Assembly (NCBI RefSeq): GCF_003346815.1
Contig: NZ_CP031217.1
Coordinates: forward strand, 2,356,001-2,420,000
Length of the DNA stretch: 64,000 nucleotides
Reading direction: 5' to 3'
Origin: Halarcobacter bivalviorum
GTDB lineage: Bacteria > Campylobacterota > Campylobacteria > Campylobacterales > Arcobacteraceae
Each line of letters opens with the position of its first letter. Position 1 is the first letter of the stretch. This document shows, one piece after another, positions 11,709 through 19,215 of this stretch. The notes under the pieces are model-generated. The model saw only the letters and a list, made by a program, of their open reading frames with translations, was not told the origin of the DNA and searched no databases. The position numbers and the translations under genes are program-made.

Positions 11709-12146
11709 TTAGAATAGATTGGGATATATTTTGAAATATATCATCAAATCAACTATGATTACAGAACAAAACATAGCTGGTGCCATAGGAGCAACTCTTC
11801 TTTTTAAAAATAGTTGTTTATAAACTAAACTCATTGTTTGTACTAAACCAGTAATCACCAAAAAGACTGCAAAAGGCTTTAAGCCAAGATATAAAGCGAT
11901 AACCATCATATACTTTATATCTCCACCACCTAGAATTTGAGTTCTATTTAAAAGTAATACTATGATAAAAAAAAGTAATACTAAAAGACTCAAAACTATA
12001 GAGCTTATATATATTTTCGATTCTAAAGTTCCAAATATTAATAGCATTAAAGTCATTGCTAATAAAATATTATTTGGGATTAAAAACTTTTTACAGTCTA
12101 AATAAGAAAGAAATGAGGAAAATATATAAAAGACTATAGTAAACAT
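11709..12146 (-). CDS. tadV: Prepilin peptidase TadV/CpaA-like
   Basis: An inner-membrane aspartic peptidase of type A24 that trims Flp and TadE/F-like prepilins. The 145 residues carry four to five helices. Both catalytic aspartates are visible: D17 in SYLDCKKFLIPN and D76 in ILGGGDIK, the GxGD box. Length matches the short non-methylating TadV class. It is the second gene of the operon after flp. Its substrates here share an unusual D at +3, so its specificity may differ from canonical TadV. Confidence 0.92.
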   Translation of the reverse strand: MFTIVFYIFSSFLSYLDCKKFLIPNNILLAMTLMLLIFGTLESKIYISSIVLSLLVLLFFIIVLLLNRTQILGGGDIKYMMVIALYLGLKPFAVFLVITGLVQTMSLVYKQLFLKRRVAPMAPAMFCSVIIVDLMIYFKIYPNLF

Positions 12147-12200
12147 AATTCAAGCCTTTTTATACAAAAGAGAAGAGAATCTCTTCTCTTATCACTAAAA

Positions 12201-12398
12201 TTAGTTACCTGCAGCGTCACCTGTAACTTCTGTAATTTTAGATGTTGCCGAAGTTTTAACTGTCTCAGTTTCAGTACCAATCCAGCTATTTAATCCAACT
12301 ACTGCACCTACACCAACGATAACAAGTAGTAAAGTTACAAGAATTTTATCCATTGCACCTTTTTCACTTTTTAATCTTCTTTTTAAAAACTCTAACAT
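12201..12398 (-). CDS. flp: Flp-type major pilin
   Basis: A 65-residue protein: a basic leader (MLEFLKRRLKSEKG), the likely cleavage after G14, then AMDKILVTLLLVIVGVGAVV and a small polar Ala/Thr/Gly tail ending TGDAAGN. Size, leader and helix fit Flp pilins of Tad systems. The usual Glu-Tyr pair at +5/+6 is missing and Asp is at +3 of the mature protein, a variation shared with three other operon proteins. It is the first gene of the operon, with a strong AAGGAG site, and lies downstream of the cyclic-di-GMP riboswitch leader. The gap before tadV (54 bases) could hold a partial terminator that would favour pilin excess; the TCTCTTCTCTT/AAGAGAAGAGA repeat near 12169-12190 may form it. Confidence 0.85.
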   Translation of the reverse strand: MLEFLKRRLKSEKGAMDKILVTLLLVIVGVGAVVGLNSWIGTETETVKTSATSKITEVTGDAAGN

Positions 12399-12470
12399 AA
12401 TAATCTCCTTACTTAAAAGTTTAATTTAATGTCAGATAGTGAAATTGCAACATATTAAATCTAATATTAT

Positions 12471-12552
12471 TTGCAACCCGGCTATCTTACTTACAACAAG
12501 ACCCGTAGCTTTCCGTCCTTACCTCACGATAAGTTTGGCTAGTTAATATAGT
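12471..12552 (-). promoter_or_regulatory. GEMM-I cyclic-di-GMP riboswitch in the Tad operon leader
   Basis: Read on the minus strand the leader contains CUAGCCAAAC, a stem CUUAUC / GGUAAG closed by the GNRA loop GUGA, the joining core GGACGGAAAGCU, then ACGGGUC, and finally GAUAGCCGGGUUGC. These match in order the GEMM-I (Rfam c-di-GMP-I) landmarks: CAAAC, GNRA-capped P2, GGACGCAAAGCC, the CGGG tetraloop-receptor side, and AGCCGGGUUGCC. The base aligned with ligand-contacting G20 is G, which favours cyclic-di-GMP over cyclic-GMP-AMP. An AGAUAG in the aptamer 3' part can pair with CUAUCU at 12434-12439, a possible switching stem. The rest of the 319-base gap (12399-12717) holds the flp RBS, a possible TACTAT -10 near 12575-12580 and the gatC promoter. 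Confidence 0.85.
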
Positions 12553-12683
12553 TTGTTAATTGAATTGTCACATAGTAAAACTTAATATTACATAAAGATA
12601 GTATCATAAAAGTAACATTTTTGGTGTTTATCTATATGAATATTATTTTTTATATTTTAAAGCTTTTAAAACAGTTTTTTAGG

Positions 12684-12689
12684 TATAAT
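12684..12689 (+). promoter_or_regulatory. -10 box of the gatC promoter
   Basis: TATAAT 29 bases before the gatC ATG, in the divergent gap with the Tad leader. AAGGAA before the start is the ribosome binding site. Confidence 0.55.
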
Positions 12690-12717
12690 CGAATAATTTT
12701 ACAAGCTAAGGAAAGTT

Positions 12718-13008
12718 ATGACTGTAGATGATAAACTAATTGATAAACTATCAAAGTTATCAAGCTTAGAGATTGAAGATTCAAGAAAAGAAAGTCTTAA
12801 ATCAGAACTAGCTGATATTATCAATTTTGTTGAAAATTTAAATGAGATTGATGTTTCAAATATTGAAGCTACTTTCAATACTGTTGAAGGTGGAACTCCA
12901 TTAAGAGAAGATGAAGCAAAACAAGATTTAGAACTATCAAAACATATCTTAGATAATGCTCCAAAAAGTGAAGATGGATATTTCATCGTACCAAAAATCA
13001 TTGAGTAA
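12718..13008 (+). CDS. gatC: Asp-tRNA(Asn)/Glu-tRNA(Gln) amidotransferase subunit C
   Basis: The small subunit of GatCAB, which amidates mischarged Asp-tRNA(Asn) or Glu-tRNA(Gln) and belts GatA to GatB. The 96 residues include the family phrase LSSLEIEDSRKESLKSELAD and the late motif GTPLREDEAKQ. Length is normal. It is followed after 15 bases by the ArsC-family gene; gatA and gatB are not in the window, so the complex is encoded at scattered sites, as is common in Campylobacterota. Confidence 0.93.
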   Translation: MTVDDKLIDKLSKLSSLEIEDSRKESLKSELADIINFVENLNEIDVSNIEATFNTVEGGTPLREDEAKQDLELSKHILDNAPKSEDGYFIVPKIIE

Positions 13009-13023
13009 AATAGGAATTAAGAT

Positions 13024-13365
13024 ATGATAAAAGTTTATGGAATAAAAACTTGTAATTCAGTAAGAAATGCATTAAAGTTTTTTAAAGATAATAATATTGA
13101 AGTAGAATTTTCTGACATAAGAAAAGAAGCTCCTTTAGCTGAATCAATCACAACTTGGGTTGAAAAAGCTGGAATAGATATAGCTTTTAACTCAAAGGGA
13201 ACTAAATATAGAACGCTTCAACTAAAAGAGTTAAACTTAGATGATAAGGGAAAACTTGAGTGGCTTATTAAAGAGCCTATGCTTTTAAAAAGACCTGTTA
13301 TTGAATATAATGATGATGTAATGATAGGTTTCAATGAAGAGATTTATAAAGAGACTTTTTTATAG
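13024..13365 (+). CDS. ArsC/Spx-family thioredoxin-fold protein (YffB-like)
   Basis: A 113-residue glutaredoxin-like ArsC-family protein: beta start MIKVYGIKTCNSVRNALKFF with the single active-site Cys10, then FNSKGTKYRTL and the C-terminal phrase EPMLLKRPVIEYNDDVMIGF. The arginine in KRPV is the one conserved in ArsC/YffB. It is closest in shape to YffB/Spx-like proteins rather than to true arsenate reductases, and an LMW-phosphatase type ArsC exists elsewhere in the window at 50910. Its substrate is unknown. It is probably co-transcribed with gatC. Confidence 0.85.
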   Translation: MIKVYGIKTCNSVRNALKFFKDNNIEVEFSDIRKEAPLAESITTWVEKAGIDIAFNSKGTKYRTLQLKELNLDDKGKLEWLIKEPMLLKRPVIEYNDDVMIGFNEEIYKETFL

Positions 13366-13372
13366 TCTCTTT
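13348..13372 (+). terminator. Terminator after gatC and the ArsC-family gene
   Basis: A 9-bp stem AAAGAGACT / AGTCTCTTT with a seven-base loop overlaps the end of the gene. It is followed by a T/A-rich run and can serve the convergent gene as well. Confidence 0.65.
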
Positions 13373-13378
13373 ATATAT

Positions 13379-14161
13379 TTAAACTTTTTTTTCTTCTTTT
13401 TTTTCAGCTTGATTATTAATTAGATATTCATAAGTAACAGATATAAAGGCTATTACAAGAACTGTTATAAAAATATTTAATAAAGAGTATAACATAGAAA
13501 GTTTTTGTGAAATTAATGCCATTAAAAATTCAATTACCAATCCATAAACAAAACCAAGTAAGGTAGCTAAAACTAAAGGTATTACTATTACGGTAAAAAA
13601 AACTAAAGTCTTATGATTCTTTGTTAAAGCTAAAGAATCATATAAGCCTATAGGCTTATCAACTGCAATTGTTGGAAAAGCTAAAGACATTCTTGAAAAT
13701 AGAACTAATACAGAAACTGCAATAACTACTACACTTATAATGGCAAAAATATTTGATACTAAAGAGCCGAATAATACTTCAATAATTGGCTTTGATAATA
13801 ATAGAACTCCATATAATATAAGAGCAAATACAATTAAAAAAACTGTCATATAAATTACTTTTAATATAAAAGAAAACTCTCTTTTTGATAAAGTTAAAAT
13901 TCCAAAAGTTGGTGTTTGATTTTCAGGTAATAAAAGTATTCTATGAACTGTAATTGAGACCAAAACACTAATTAAAAAAGAGATTACAATTAAAAAAAGA
14001 GATAAACCATTATTAATATTTAAATTAACAATTTGCATATCAGAAGGATAATAGTTTTCTATTATTGTTAGGATTATAAAAGGAATAAGTAGAGCTTTTA
14101 TTAAAATATTTTTTTTCTCTAATAATAAATCTAGTGCTCTTTTGAATATCTCTTTATACAT
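13379..14161 (-). CDS. Hypothetical inner-membrane protein with about six helices
   Basis: This 260-residue protein consists almost entirely of hydrophobic helices: about 22-38, 52-70, 110-130, 140-162, 190-215 and 225-245. The end is polar (NNQAEKKEEKKV). Between helices 4 and 5 lies a cytoplasmic stretch SLAFPTIAVDKPIGLYDSLA, a pattern seen in several uncharacterised integral membrane families that resemble glycerophosphoryl-diesterase membrane domains. AAAAGGA precedes the ATG. It stands alone, convergent with gatC and ahead of the DAHP synthase gene. I cannot assign a function. Confidence 0.75.
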   Translation of the reverse strand: MYKEIFKRALDLLLEKKNILIKALLIPFIILTIIENYYPSDMQIVNLNINNGLSLFLIVISFLISVLVSITVHRILLLPENQTPTFGILTLSKREFSFILKVIYMTVFLIVFALILYGVLLLSKPIIEVLFGSLVSNIFAIISVVVIAVSVLVLFSRMSLAFPTIAVDKPIGLYDSLALTKNHKTLVFFTVIVIPLVLATLLGFVYGLVIEFLMALISQKLSMLYSLLNIFITVLVIAFISVTYEYLINNQAEKKEEKKV

Positions 14162-14218
14162 ACAATATCCTTTTGAAAAGTAATTGAAATTATTATATGA
14201 TAAAGAGTATTAAAATAT

Positions 14219-14242
14219 AAAGAAGAGTTTTTACTCTCCTTT
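14219..14242 (-). terminator. Terminator of the class II DAHP synthase gene
   Basis: On the minus strand, AAAGGAGAGT / ACTCTTCTTT forms a 10-bp stem with one G-U pair and a tetraloop, ten bases beyond the stop codon and followed by a T-rich run. Confidence 0.65.
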
Positions 14243-14251
14243 ATAAAAATA

Positions 14252-15604
14252 TTAAGATCTCGCTTCTTTTAATGTTTCAGCAATCATAAATGATAATTCT
14301 AATGCTTGGTCAGCATTTAATCTTGGGTCACATTGAGTATGATATCTACTTGCTAGACCTTCAGCTGTAATTGCTGAACTTGAACTTCCTGTACACTCTG
14401 TTACATTTTGTCCTGTCATTTCAAGGTGAATACCACCTGCATAAGTTCCCTCTGCTTTATGAATTTGGAAGAATTGTTTTACTTCTCCTAAAATAGCTTC
14501 AAAATCTCTTGTTTTATAACCATTGTCCGTCTTGATTGTATTTCCATGCATTGGGTCAGATGACCATAATACATTTTTACCTTCACTTTTTACTTTTCTA
14601 AGTAAATTAGGGAAATTGTCTGCTATTTTTTCATTACCCATTCTAACAATAAGGTTTAATCTTCCAGCTTCATTTTCTGGATTTAGAGCATCGATTAATT
14701 TAATTAGTTCATCCTCTTTCATAGAAGGACCAACTTTACAACCAATAGGGTTTTTAATACCTCTAAAGTATTCAATATGAGCCCCATCAAGTTCTCTTGT
14801 TCTATCCCCTATCCATAACATATGTGCTGAACAGTTATACCAATCATTTGTTAGAGAATCTCTTCTTGTTAGAGCCTCTTCATAGTTTAATAATAGAGCT
14901 TCATGAGAAGTATATAAAACTGTTTCTCTTAATTGAGCTGTATTTCCAGCAGTAATTCCACATGCTTGCATAAAATCTAAAGTTTCAGAGATTTTATTAG
15001 CTAATTGCTCATACATTTCACCTAATCTATTATCTTTTACGAAATCAAGGTTCCATGAATGCACTTTACTTAAATCAGCCATTCCACCTCTTGCAAAAGC
15101 TCTTAAAAGATTTAGTGTTGCTGCACTTTGATTGTAAGCTTTTAAAAGTTTTTTTGCTTTTGGTATTCTATCTTTTTCTGTAAAATCAATATTATTAACA
15201 ATATCACCTCTATATGAAGGTAATGCTATTCCATTTATCTCTTCAAAATCTGCACTTCTTGGCTTTGCAAATTGACCTGCTACACGACCTACTTTAACAA
15301 CTGGACAACCACCAGAGAAAGTTAAAACTACAGCCATTTGCATCATTACTTTAAATAAATCTTTTATATTGTTTGCATTAAACGAAGTAAATGACTCAGC
15401 ACAATCTCCACCTTGTAAAAGAAAAGATTTTCCATTTACAACATCTGCTAATTGAGCTTTTAAATTTCTAGCCTCTTCCGCAAAAATTAAAGGGGGATAA
15501 GAAGCTAATTCAGTCTCAACTTTTTTTAATTTATCTAAATCATTGTAAGTTGGTTGCTGTTTGATTGGGAAATCTCTCCAGCTATTCGGATTCCAAGCTT
15601 TCAT
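14252..15604 (-). CDS. Class II 3-deoxy-7-phosphoheptulonate (DAHP) synthase
   Basis: Condenses phosphoenolpyruvate and erythrose 4-phosphate in the first step of the shikimate pathway. The 450 residues start [20 protein letters not shown], the typical plant-like class II opening. Further landmarks are [11 protein letters not shown] (about 80), [71 protein letters not shown] and the end [18 protein letters not shown]. The metal-binding Cys, His, Glu and Asp positions in these motifs are all present. Length is normal. It is a single-gene unit between two hairpins. No feedback domain separate from the core is seen. Confidence 0.96.
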   Translation of the reverse strand: MKAWNPNSWRDFPIKQQPTYNDLDKLKKVETELASYPPLIFAEEARNLKAQLADVVNGKSFLLQGGDCAESFTSFNANNIKDLFKVMMQMAVVLTFSGGCPVVKVGRVAGQFAKPRSADFEEINGIALPSYRGDIVNNIDFTEKDRIPKAKKLLKAYNQSAATLNLLRAFARGGMADLSKVHSWNLDFVKDNRLGEMYEQLANKISETLDFMQACGITAGNTAQLRETVLYTSHEALLLNYEEALTRRDSLTNDWYNCSAHMLWIGDRTRELDGAHIEYFRGIKNPIGCKVGPSMKEDELIKLIDALNPENEAGRLNLIVRMGNEKIADNFPNLLRKVKSEGKNVLWSSDPMHGNTIKTDNGYKTRDFEAILGEVKQFFQIHKAEGTYAGGIHLEMTGQNVTECTGSSSSAITAEGLASRYHTQCDPRLNADQALELSFMIAETLKEARS

Positions 15605-15678
15605 TATATAACCTTTATTAATATTAAAATTGGAAAAATTTTATCCAAAATGAACTTAAGTAGAGTGGAAAATAGTAG

Positions 15679-15708
15679 AGATTAAAGTAGTTAAAACTAC
15701 TTTAATCT
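15679..15708 (-). terminator. Terminator of tal
   Basis: A long inverted repeat AGATTAAAGTAGTT / AACTACTTTAATCT overlaps the tal stop codon; TTTT follows on the minus strand. Stem about 12 bp once a usable loop is left. Confidence 0.65.
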
Positions 15709-16703
15709 GCTTTTTTTGCAAGTTTGTTTAATAAATCAGCGAAAGAGTCTTTAAATGATTCTAAGCCATCATTTAATAATTGTGTATAAACTTCATTTAC
15801 ATTAATATCTTTTGATTCTAATGTTTTGAAATACTTATTGCAATCTTCTTCACTAATAATTTTAGAAGGAGTTTTTTTACCATTTTCTAACCAATCTTCA
15901 ATAGTAGCTAAAGGTGCAGTATTTACAGAATTTGGATAGATTAAAGTATCAATATAATAACTTGCAGGTAACTCATCACCTTTTACACCTGTACTTGCAA
16001 ATAGTGTTCTTATATTTTTATTTTTAAATTTTTCAACTTCATGGTAACATTTAGTTGCATTGATAATTCCAAGTTTAGCAGTTTCTAAACCTTTTGAAAT
16101 CATTTTATTATCACACATTCTATCAAGTCTTGAAACAAAAACAGAGATTACTGCTTTAATATCTTTATTAGAAGCTTTAATACCCGCATCTAAAGCTTCT
16201 GCACATTTAATTGCTTGTTCAGGAGAAAAAATAAGAGTTGCATTTACATGAATACCAGCACTTGTAAGCTCTTTCATTGCTTCATATCCAGCTTGGGTTG
16301 CAGGAACTTTTATCATTACATTATCTGCGGCAATTAATGAATTTAATCTCATTCCCTCTTCAATAGTACCTTTTGCATCATCACAAAGTGTTGGGTCAAC
16401 TTCAATAGAGATAAACCCATCATTATTATCAGTTAAATATAAATCATTTAAAAGCTCAGCAGCTCTTCTAATATCAGAAACTGCTAATTCCTCATAAATT
16501 GTTTTTGGTTCATTTGCTTTTAACATTTGAAGTTGTTGGTCATAAGCAGCTGAATTTGTAATTGAAGATTCAAAAATTGCTGGATTAGAAGTTGCTCCAT
16601 GAATTACTTCATTTCTAATAATATCTTGAAATCTATTTTCTAAAAAATCTCTTTCTATAAAATCACACCATAAAGAGTAATTTATATCTTCTTTTAAACT
16701 CAT
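15702..16703 (-). CDS. tal: Transaldolase
   Basis: Moves a dihydroxyacetone unit between sugar phosphates in the non-oxidative pentose phosphate pathway, working with transketolase (gene at 57191-59101). The 333 residues include GATSNPAIFESSI (about 36-48), SIEVDPTLCDD, the Schiff-base lysine in NVMIKVPATQAGYEAM, GIHVNATLIFS and VFVSRLDRMCD. Length fits the transaldolase type of Campylobacterota. It lies downstream of serB, separated by the structured intergenic repeat at 16722-16822, and is probably on the same transcript. Confidence 0.95.
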   Translation of the reverse strand: MSLKEDINYSLWCDFIERDFLENRFQDIIRNEVIHGATSNPAIFESSITNSAAYDQQLQMLKANEPKTIYEELAVSDIRRAAELLNDLYLTDNNDGFISIEVDPTLCDDAKGTIEEGMRLNSLIAADNVMIKVPATQAGYEAMKELTSAGIHVNATLIFSPEQAIKCAEALDAGIKASNKDIKAVISVFVSRLDRMCDNKMISKGLETAKLGIINATKCYHEVEKFKNKNIRTLFASTGVKGDELPASYYIDTLIYPNSVNTAPLATIEDWLENGKKTPSKIISEEDCNKYFKTLESKDINVNEVYTQLLNDGLESFKDSFADLLNKLAKKAD

Positions 16704-16721
16704 ATTTTCTCCTAAAAAAGA

Positions 16722-16822
16722 TTCCCATTTTTTAGGGAACCATTAAATTTATTTCTTCTTTTTAGCCTAGGAAATAAATTCCTACTAAAAGAAGTAAAAA
16801 CTAAAGAGCGTTAGAAAACGCT
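16722..16822 (-). repeat. Structured intergenic repeat, copy A (between serB and tal)
   Basis: In plus-strand order this holds a hairpin TTCCC-ATTTTTTA-GGGAA (16722-16739), a nested hairpin with outer stem CTTCTTTTTAG / CTAAAAGAAG (16755-16765, 16785-16794) and inner stem TAGGAA / TTCCTA, a linker with ACTAAAGAG, and a hairpin AGCGTT-AGAA-AACGCT (16807-16822). The same order of parts occurs at 39381-39481 and 49878-49945 with different but still complementary stem sequences. All three lie in gaps between same-strand (minus) genes. Function unknown. Confidence 0.6.
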
Positions 16823-16832
16823 TTGTTACTTG

Positions 16833-17453
16833 TTATATATAATCTAATATTTTTGTTAAATCTTTCTCATCAACTATAATATTAGCTTCTTTTTTTAATA
16901 TATCTTTAGCACAAAATGCAACTTTTTTTGCTGCATAGGGGAACATAGAAACATCATTTGCTCCATCTCCTGCTACTAAAGTATCCTCTTGTGATACACC
17001 AAGCATTGATTGAACTCTTTGAATCATATCACCTTTACTAAAACCAAACATCATATCTCCACCAACAAGACCTGTCAAAACTCCATCTTTTTCATGTAAA
17101 ATATTTGAAAAATCTGCATCTAAGCCTAGTTTTTCTTTTGCTGGAGTTGTTCCAATTCTAAAACCACCAGAGAAGCAAATTACTTTATAATCTTGTTTTT
17201 TTAGCTCACTAATTAAATCAAAAGCTCCAGGCATAAGTGGTAAATCTTTACAGATCTCTACAGCTTTTGCATATTCTAAACCTTTAAGTAAAGATACTCT
17301 TTCCACTAAAGATTCAAAAAAGTCAAGCTCTCCAGCCATTGCTTTTTCAGTAATACTTGCAACTTTTTCTTCTAAGCCTAAAGGCTTAGCTAAAAAGTCT
17401 ATTGTCTCTCCATCCATTAAGGTTGAATCGAAATCAAATACAGCTAATTTCAT
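16833..17453 (-). CDS. serB: Phosphoserine phosphatase
   Basis: A haloacid-dehalogenase phosphatase for the last step of serine synthesis. The 206 residues show the catalytic DFDST with nucleophile D7 and acid D9, the second motif CFSGGFRIG, and motif IV VAGDGANDVSMF, all intact. The cap domain (about 15-75, AGELDFFESLVERVSLLKGL) is the SerB type. It lacks the N-terminal ACT region of some enterobacterial SerB proteins, as expected for this length. It is divergent from ruvX and upstream of tal. Confidence 0.93.
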   Translation of the reverse strand: MKLAVFDFDSTLMDGETIDFLAKPLGLEEKVASITEKAMAGELDFFESLVERVSLLKGLEYAKAVEICKDLPLMPGAFDLISELKKQDYKVICFSGGFRIGTTPAKEKLGLDADFSNILHEKDGVLTGLVGGDMMFGFSKGDMIQRVQSMLGVSQEDTLVAGDGANDVSMFPYAAKKVAFCAKDILKKEANIIVDEKDLTKILDYI

Positions 17454-17484
17454 ATATGTTTTCCTAGTTTTATTCTTTTAAGGT

Positions 17485-17490
17485 TATAAT
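17485..17490 (+). promoter_or_regulatory. -10 box of the ruvX promoter
   Basis: TATAAT 30 bases before the TTG start of ruvX. AAAGGAATCTGA places a good ribosome binding site before that TTG. Confidence 0.5.
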
Positions 17491-17519
17491 ATTATCCAAA
17501 TTTTACTAAAGGAATCTGA

Positions 17520-17900
17520 TTGAAACTAGCTTGCATTGATATTGGTTTAAAAAGAATTGGAGTTGCAATTTGTCTTCAAGGTGACATAGTTACGCCTCTT
17601 CCAGCTATTTTAAGAAAAAATAGAAACCAAGCTTCAAATGATGTTTTAAAGACTTTAAAAGAGTGGGAAATTGAGAAGCTAGTTGTAGGATTTCCAAGTG
17701 CAAGTGAAGATATGCAAAAAAGAGTAAAACATTTTGTAACACTACTTGATTTTGACAAAGAAATTACCTTTCAAGAAGAAAATATGAGTTCTATTGAAGC
17801 CCAAGATTTAATGAAAGGTAATATCAAATATAAAAGAGATGGAAGAGTAGATTCTCTTGCTGCAAAAATTATTTTAGAAAGATATTTAGTAAACACTTAG
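17520..17900 (+). CDS. ruvX: YqgF/RuvX-family nuclease (putative pre-16S rRNA processing)
   Basis: An RNase H-fold protein of 126 residues. Bacterial YqgF is implicated in 16S rRNA 5' maturation and was first called a Holliday junction resolvase. Family signs are the start MKLACIDIGLKRIGVAICL with the first catalytic Asp (D7), VVGFPSASEDMQKRVKHF with the conserved GxP turn, and the late ARVDSLAA-like phrase RVDSLAAKIILERYL with the last catalytic Asp. The start codon is TTG, supported by AAAGGA nine bases upstream. It is short compared with the usual 135-140 residues but complete in motifs. Confidence 0.9.
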   Translation: MKLACIDIGLKRIGVAICLQGDIVTPLPAILRKNRNQASNDVLKTLKEWEIEKLVVGFPSASEDMQKRVKHFVTLLDFDKEITFQEENMSSIEAQDLMKGNIKYKRDGRVDSLAAKIILERYLVNT

Positions 17901-17949
17901 TAAACACTTTTTTTGTTAGAATGCTTCTTAGTTTAAGTGAAGGAATATC

Positions 17950-18342
17950 TTGACAAGGCTAAGACTTATAAGCTCAATTGCATTCTCAGAATCTCTAATA
18001 AAAAAAGCTCTAAAAATTGCTTTTGTTGTTGGTATTATTTTAAATCTTATTAATCAAGGAGACAAAATAGTCTCTTTATTATTTAATGAAATCAACTATT
18101 TTAAATCTATTCTTACCTTTTGTGTTCCTTTTTGTGTCTCAATGTACACAGCAATTAGTATGAAGCTTAAGTTCCAAGTGGGAGAAAAAGCAGCAGAGCA
18201 TGTCCTTTTAAGATGTACTAATTGTAATGGCTGTCTTGAAGTAAAAAAAGACCAAATAGTTCCATTTTGTTATAAATGTGCAGAAAAAACAAATTGGAAG
18301 CTTACCTCTTTTAAGGATAAAAAATGTCAACACAAGAAATAG
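17950..18342 (+). CDS. Small membrane protein with C-terminal zinc-ribbon-like motif (NrtR/Z-type unknown)
   Basis: A 130-residue protein using a TTG start (AAGGA upstream). Two hydrophobic helices (about 22-42 and 52-72) precede a cytoplasmic tail with two CxxC pairs, RCTNCNGC and PFCYKCAEKTNW, spaced about 18 residues, which resembles a zinc ribbon. I do not recognise a named family. Its end overlaps the start of the chemoreceptor-like gene by 19 bases, so the two are translationally coupled and possibly work together, for example as a membrane anchor or sensor for the soluble chemoreceptor. That role is inferred from position only. Confidence 0.75.
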   Translation: MTRLRLISSIAFSESLIKKALKIAFVVGIILNLINQGDKIVSLLFNEINYFKSILTFCVPFCVSMYTAISMKLKFQVGEKAAEHVLLRCTNCNGCLEVKKDQIVPFCYKCAEKTNWKLTSFKDKKCQHKK

Positions 18343-19187
18343 ATTCGCAAGTATTACAAACCCTATTACAAAAAGCTAAACTTTTAGACGAATTAAAAAT
18401 TGAAGACTCTTTAAATATTGCTCAAAACATAACAAACAATGCAAAAAATGTAAATAATGCTTCTAAAACAAGATTAACTGAAATACAAAATATTGAATCT
18501 TTAGTAAATGAGTTTATAGAGCGTTCAAACCAAATCCAAATACTTTCTGAAAACTCACTAGAATCATCAAAAGTTACTTCAAATGAGAGTGAAAATGTAA
18601 TTATTTTAGTAGAGAAACTTTTCAATCTTATTAATGATATGTCTACTACAATTGATGAATTTTCATCTATAATTGAGCAACTTAATGAAAAAAATGAATC
18701 AATTACAGAGTTAGTACAAGTTAACAATAAAATCTCAATGCAAACAAACCTTTTATCTATAAATGCTGCAATAGAAGCTTCAAAAGCAAAAGAGTATGGA
18801 AGAGGTTTTTCTATTGTTGCAAGTGAGGTAAAGAAATTAGCTAACTCTTCAAAACAATCAACTTTAGATATTGGAAATGAAATAGATAAAATCACATCTA
18901 TGACAAAATTTGTTTTAACAAAAAAAGAAGCTGTAAAAGATTTAGTAAAAAATAGTGTAAATCTTTCAAAAGAGGCTATTGAAAAATTAAAATCTTTAAT
19001 TGAAGTAGCAAAAGAAAATAGTACAAACTCTGATACAATATCTTGTAATGTAAATGAACAATTACAAAGTTCTGATACTATAAAAGATAAAATAACTCAT
19101 CTTGTAGAGGATACAAAAAAAGCTATTGATGGTTCTCAAAATAATATAAATTTGGGAGAAAATTTAGTAGAGAACTTAAAAAAATAA
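18324..19187 (+). CDS. Cytosolic methyl-accepting chemotaxis-like protein
   Basis: A 287-residue protein without signal peptide or membrane helix. The centre carries the chemoreceptor signalling hairpin: QTNLLSINAAIEASKAKEYG then RGFSIVASEVKKLANSS, which contacts CheA and CheW. The remainder is heptad-rich coiled coil. No ligand-binding domain (PAS, PDC, CZB) is recognisable; the first 100 residues are also helical. The signalling tip has a shortened coiled coil compared with full-length receptors. Translation is coupled to the preceding zinc-ribbon membrane protein. It may sense a cytoplasmic signal through that partner. Confidence 0.88.
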   Translation: MSTQEIDSQVLQTLLQKAKLLDELKIEDSLNIAQNITNNAKNVNNASKTRLTEIQNIESLVNEFIERSNQIQILSENSLESSKVTSNESENVIILVEKLFNLINDMSTTIDEFSSIIEQLNEKNESITELVQVNNKISMQTNLLSINAAIEASKAKEYGRGFSIVASEVKKLANSSKQSTLDIGNEIDKITSMTKFVLTKKEAVKDLVKNSVNLSKEAIEKLKSLIEVAKENSTNSDTISCNVNEQLQSSDTIKDKITHLVEDTKKAIDGSQNNINLGENLVENLKK

Positions 19188-19215
19188 AAAGAAGAAAACT
19201 AACTTCTTTTTATTT
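19182..19215. terminator. Bidirectional terminator between the chemoreceptor and HD-GYP genes
   Basis: A 13-bp inverted repeat AAATAAAAAGAAG / CTTCTTTTTATTT with an eight-base loop spans both gene ends and gives a T-run in each direction. Confidence 0.7.

Noticed and set aside
12699-13001. Antisense frame covering gatC
   Set aside because: Serine-rich shadow of gatC, with no motif or start signal.
13024-13365. Calling the ArsC-family gene an arsenate reductase
   Set aside because: Sequence is closer to YffB/Spx-like proteins, context is gatC, and a proper arsenate reductase lies in the ars cluster.
18422-18895. Antisense frame inside the chemoreceptor gene
   Set aside because: Arises from the heptad pattern of the coiled coil on the other strand; no support.
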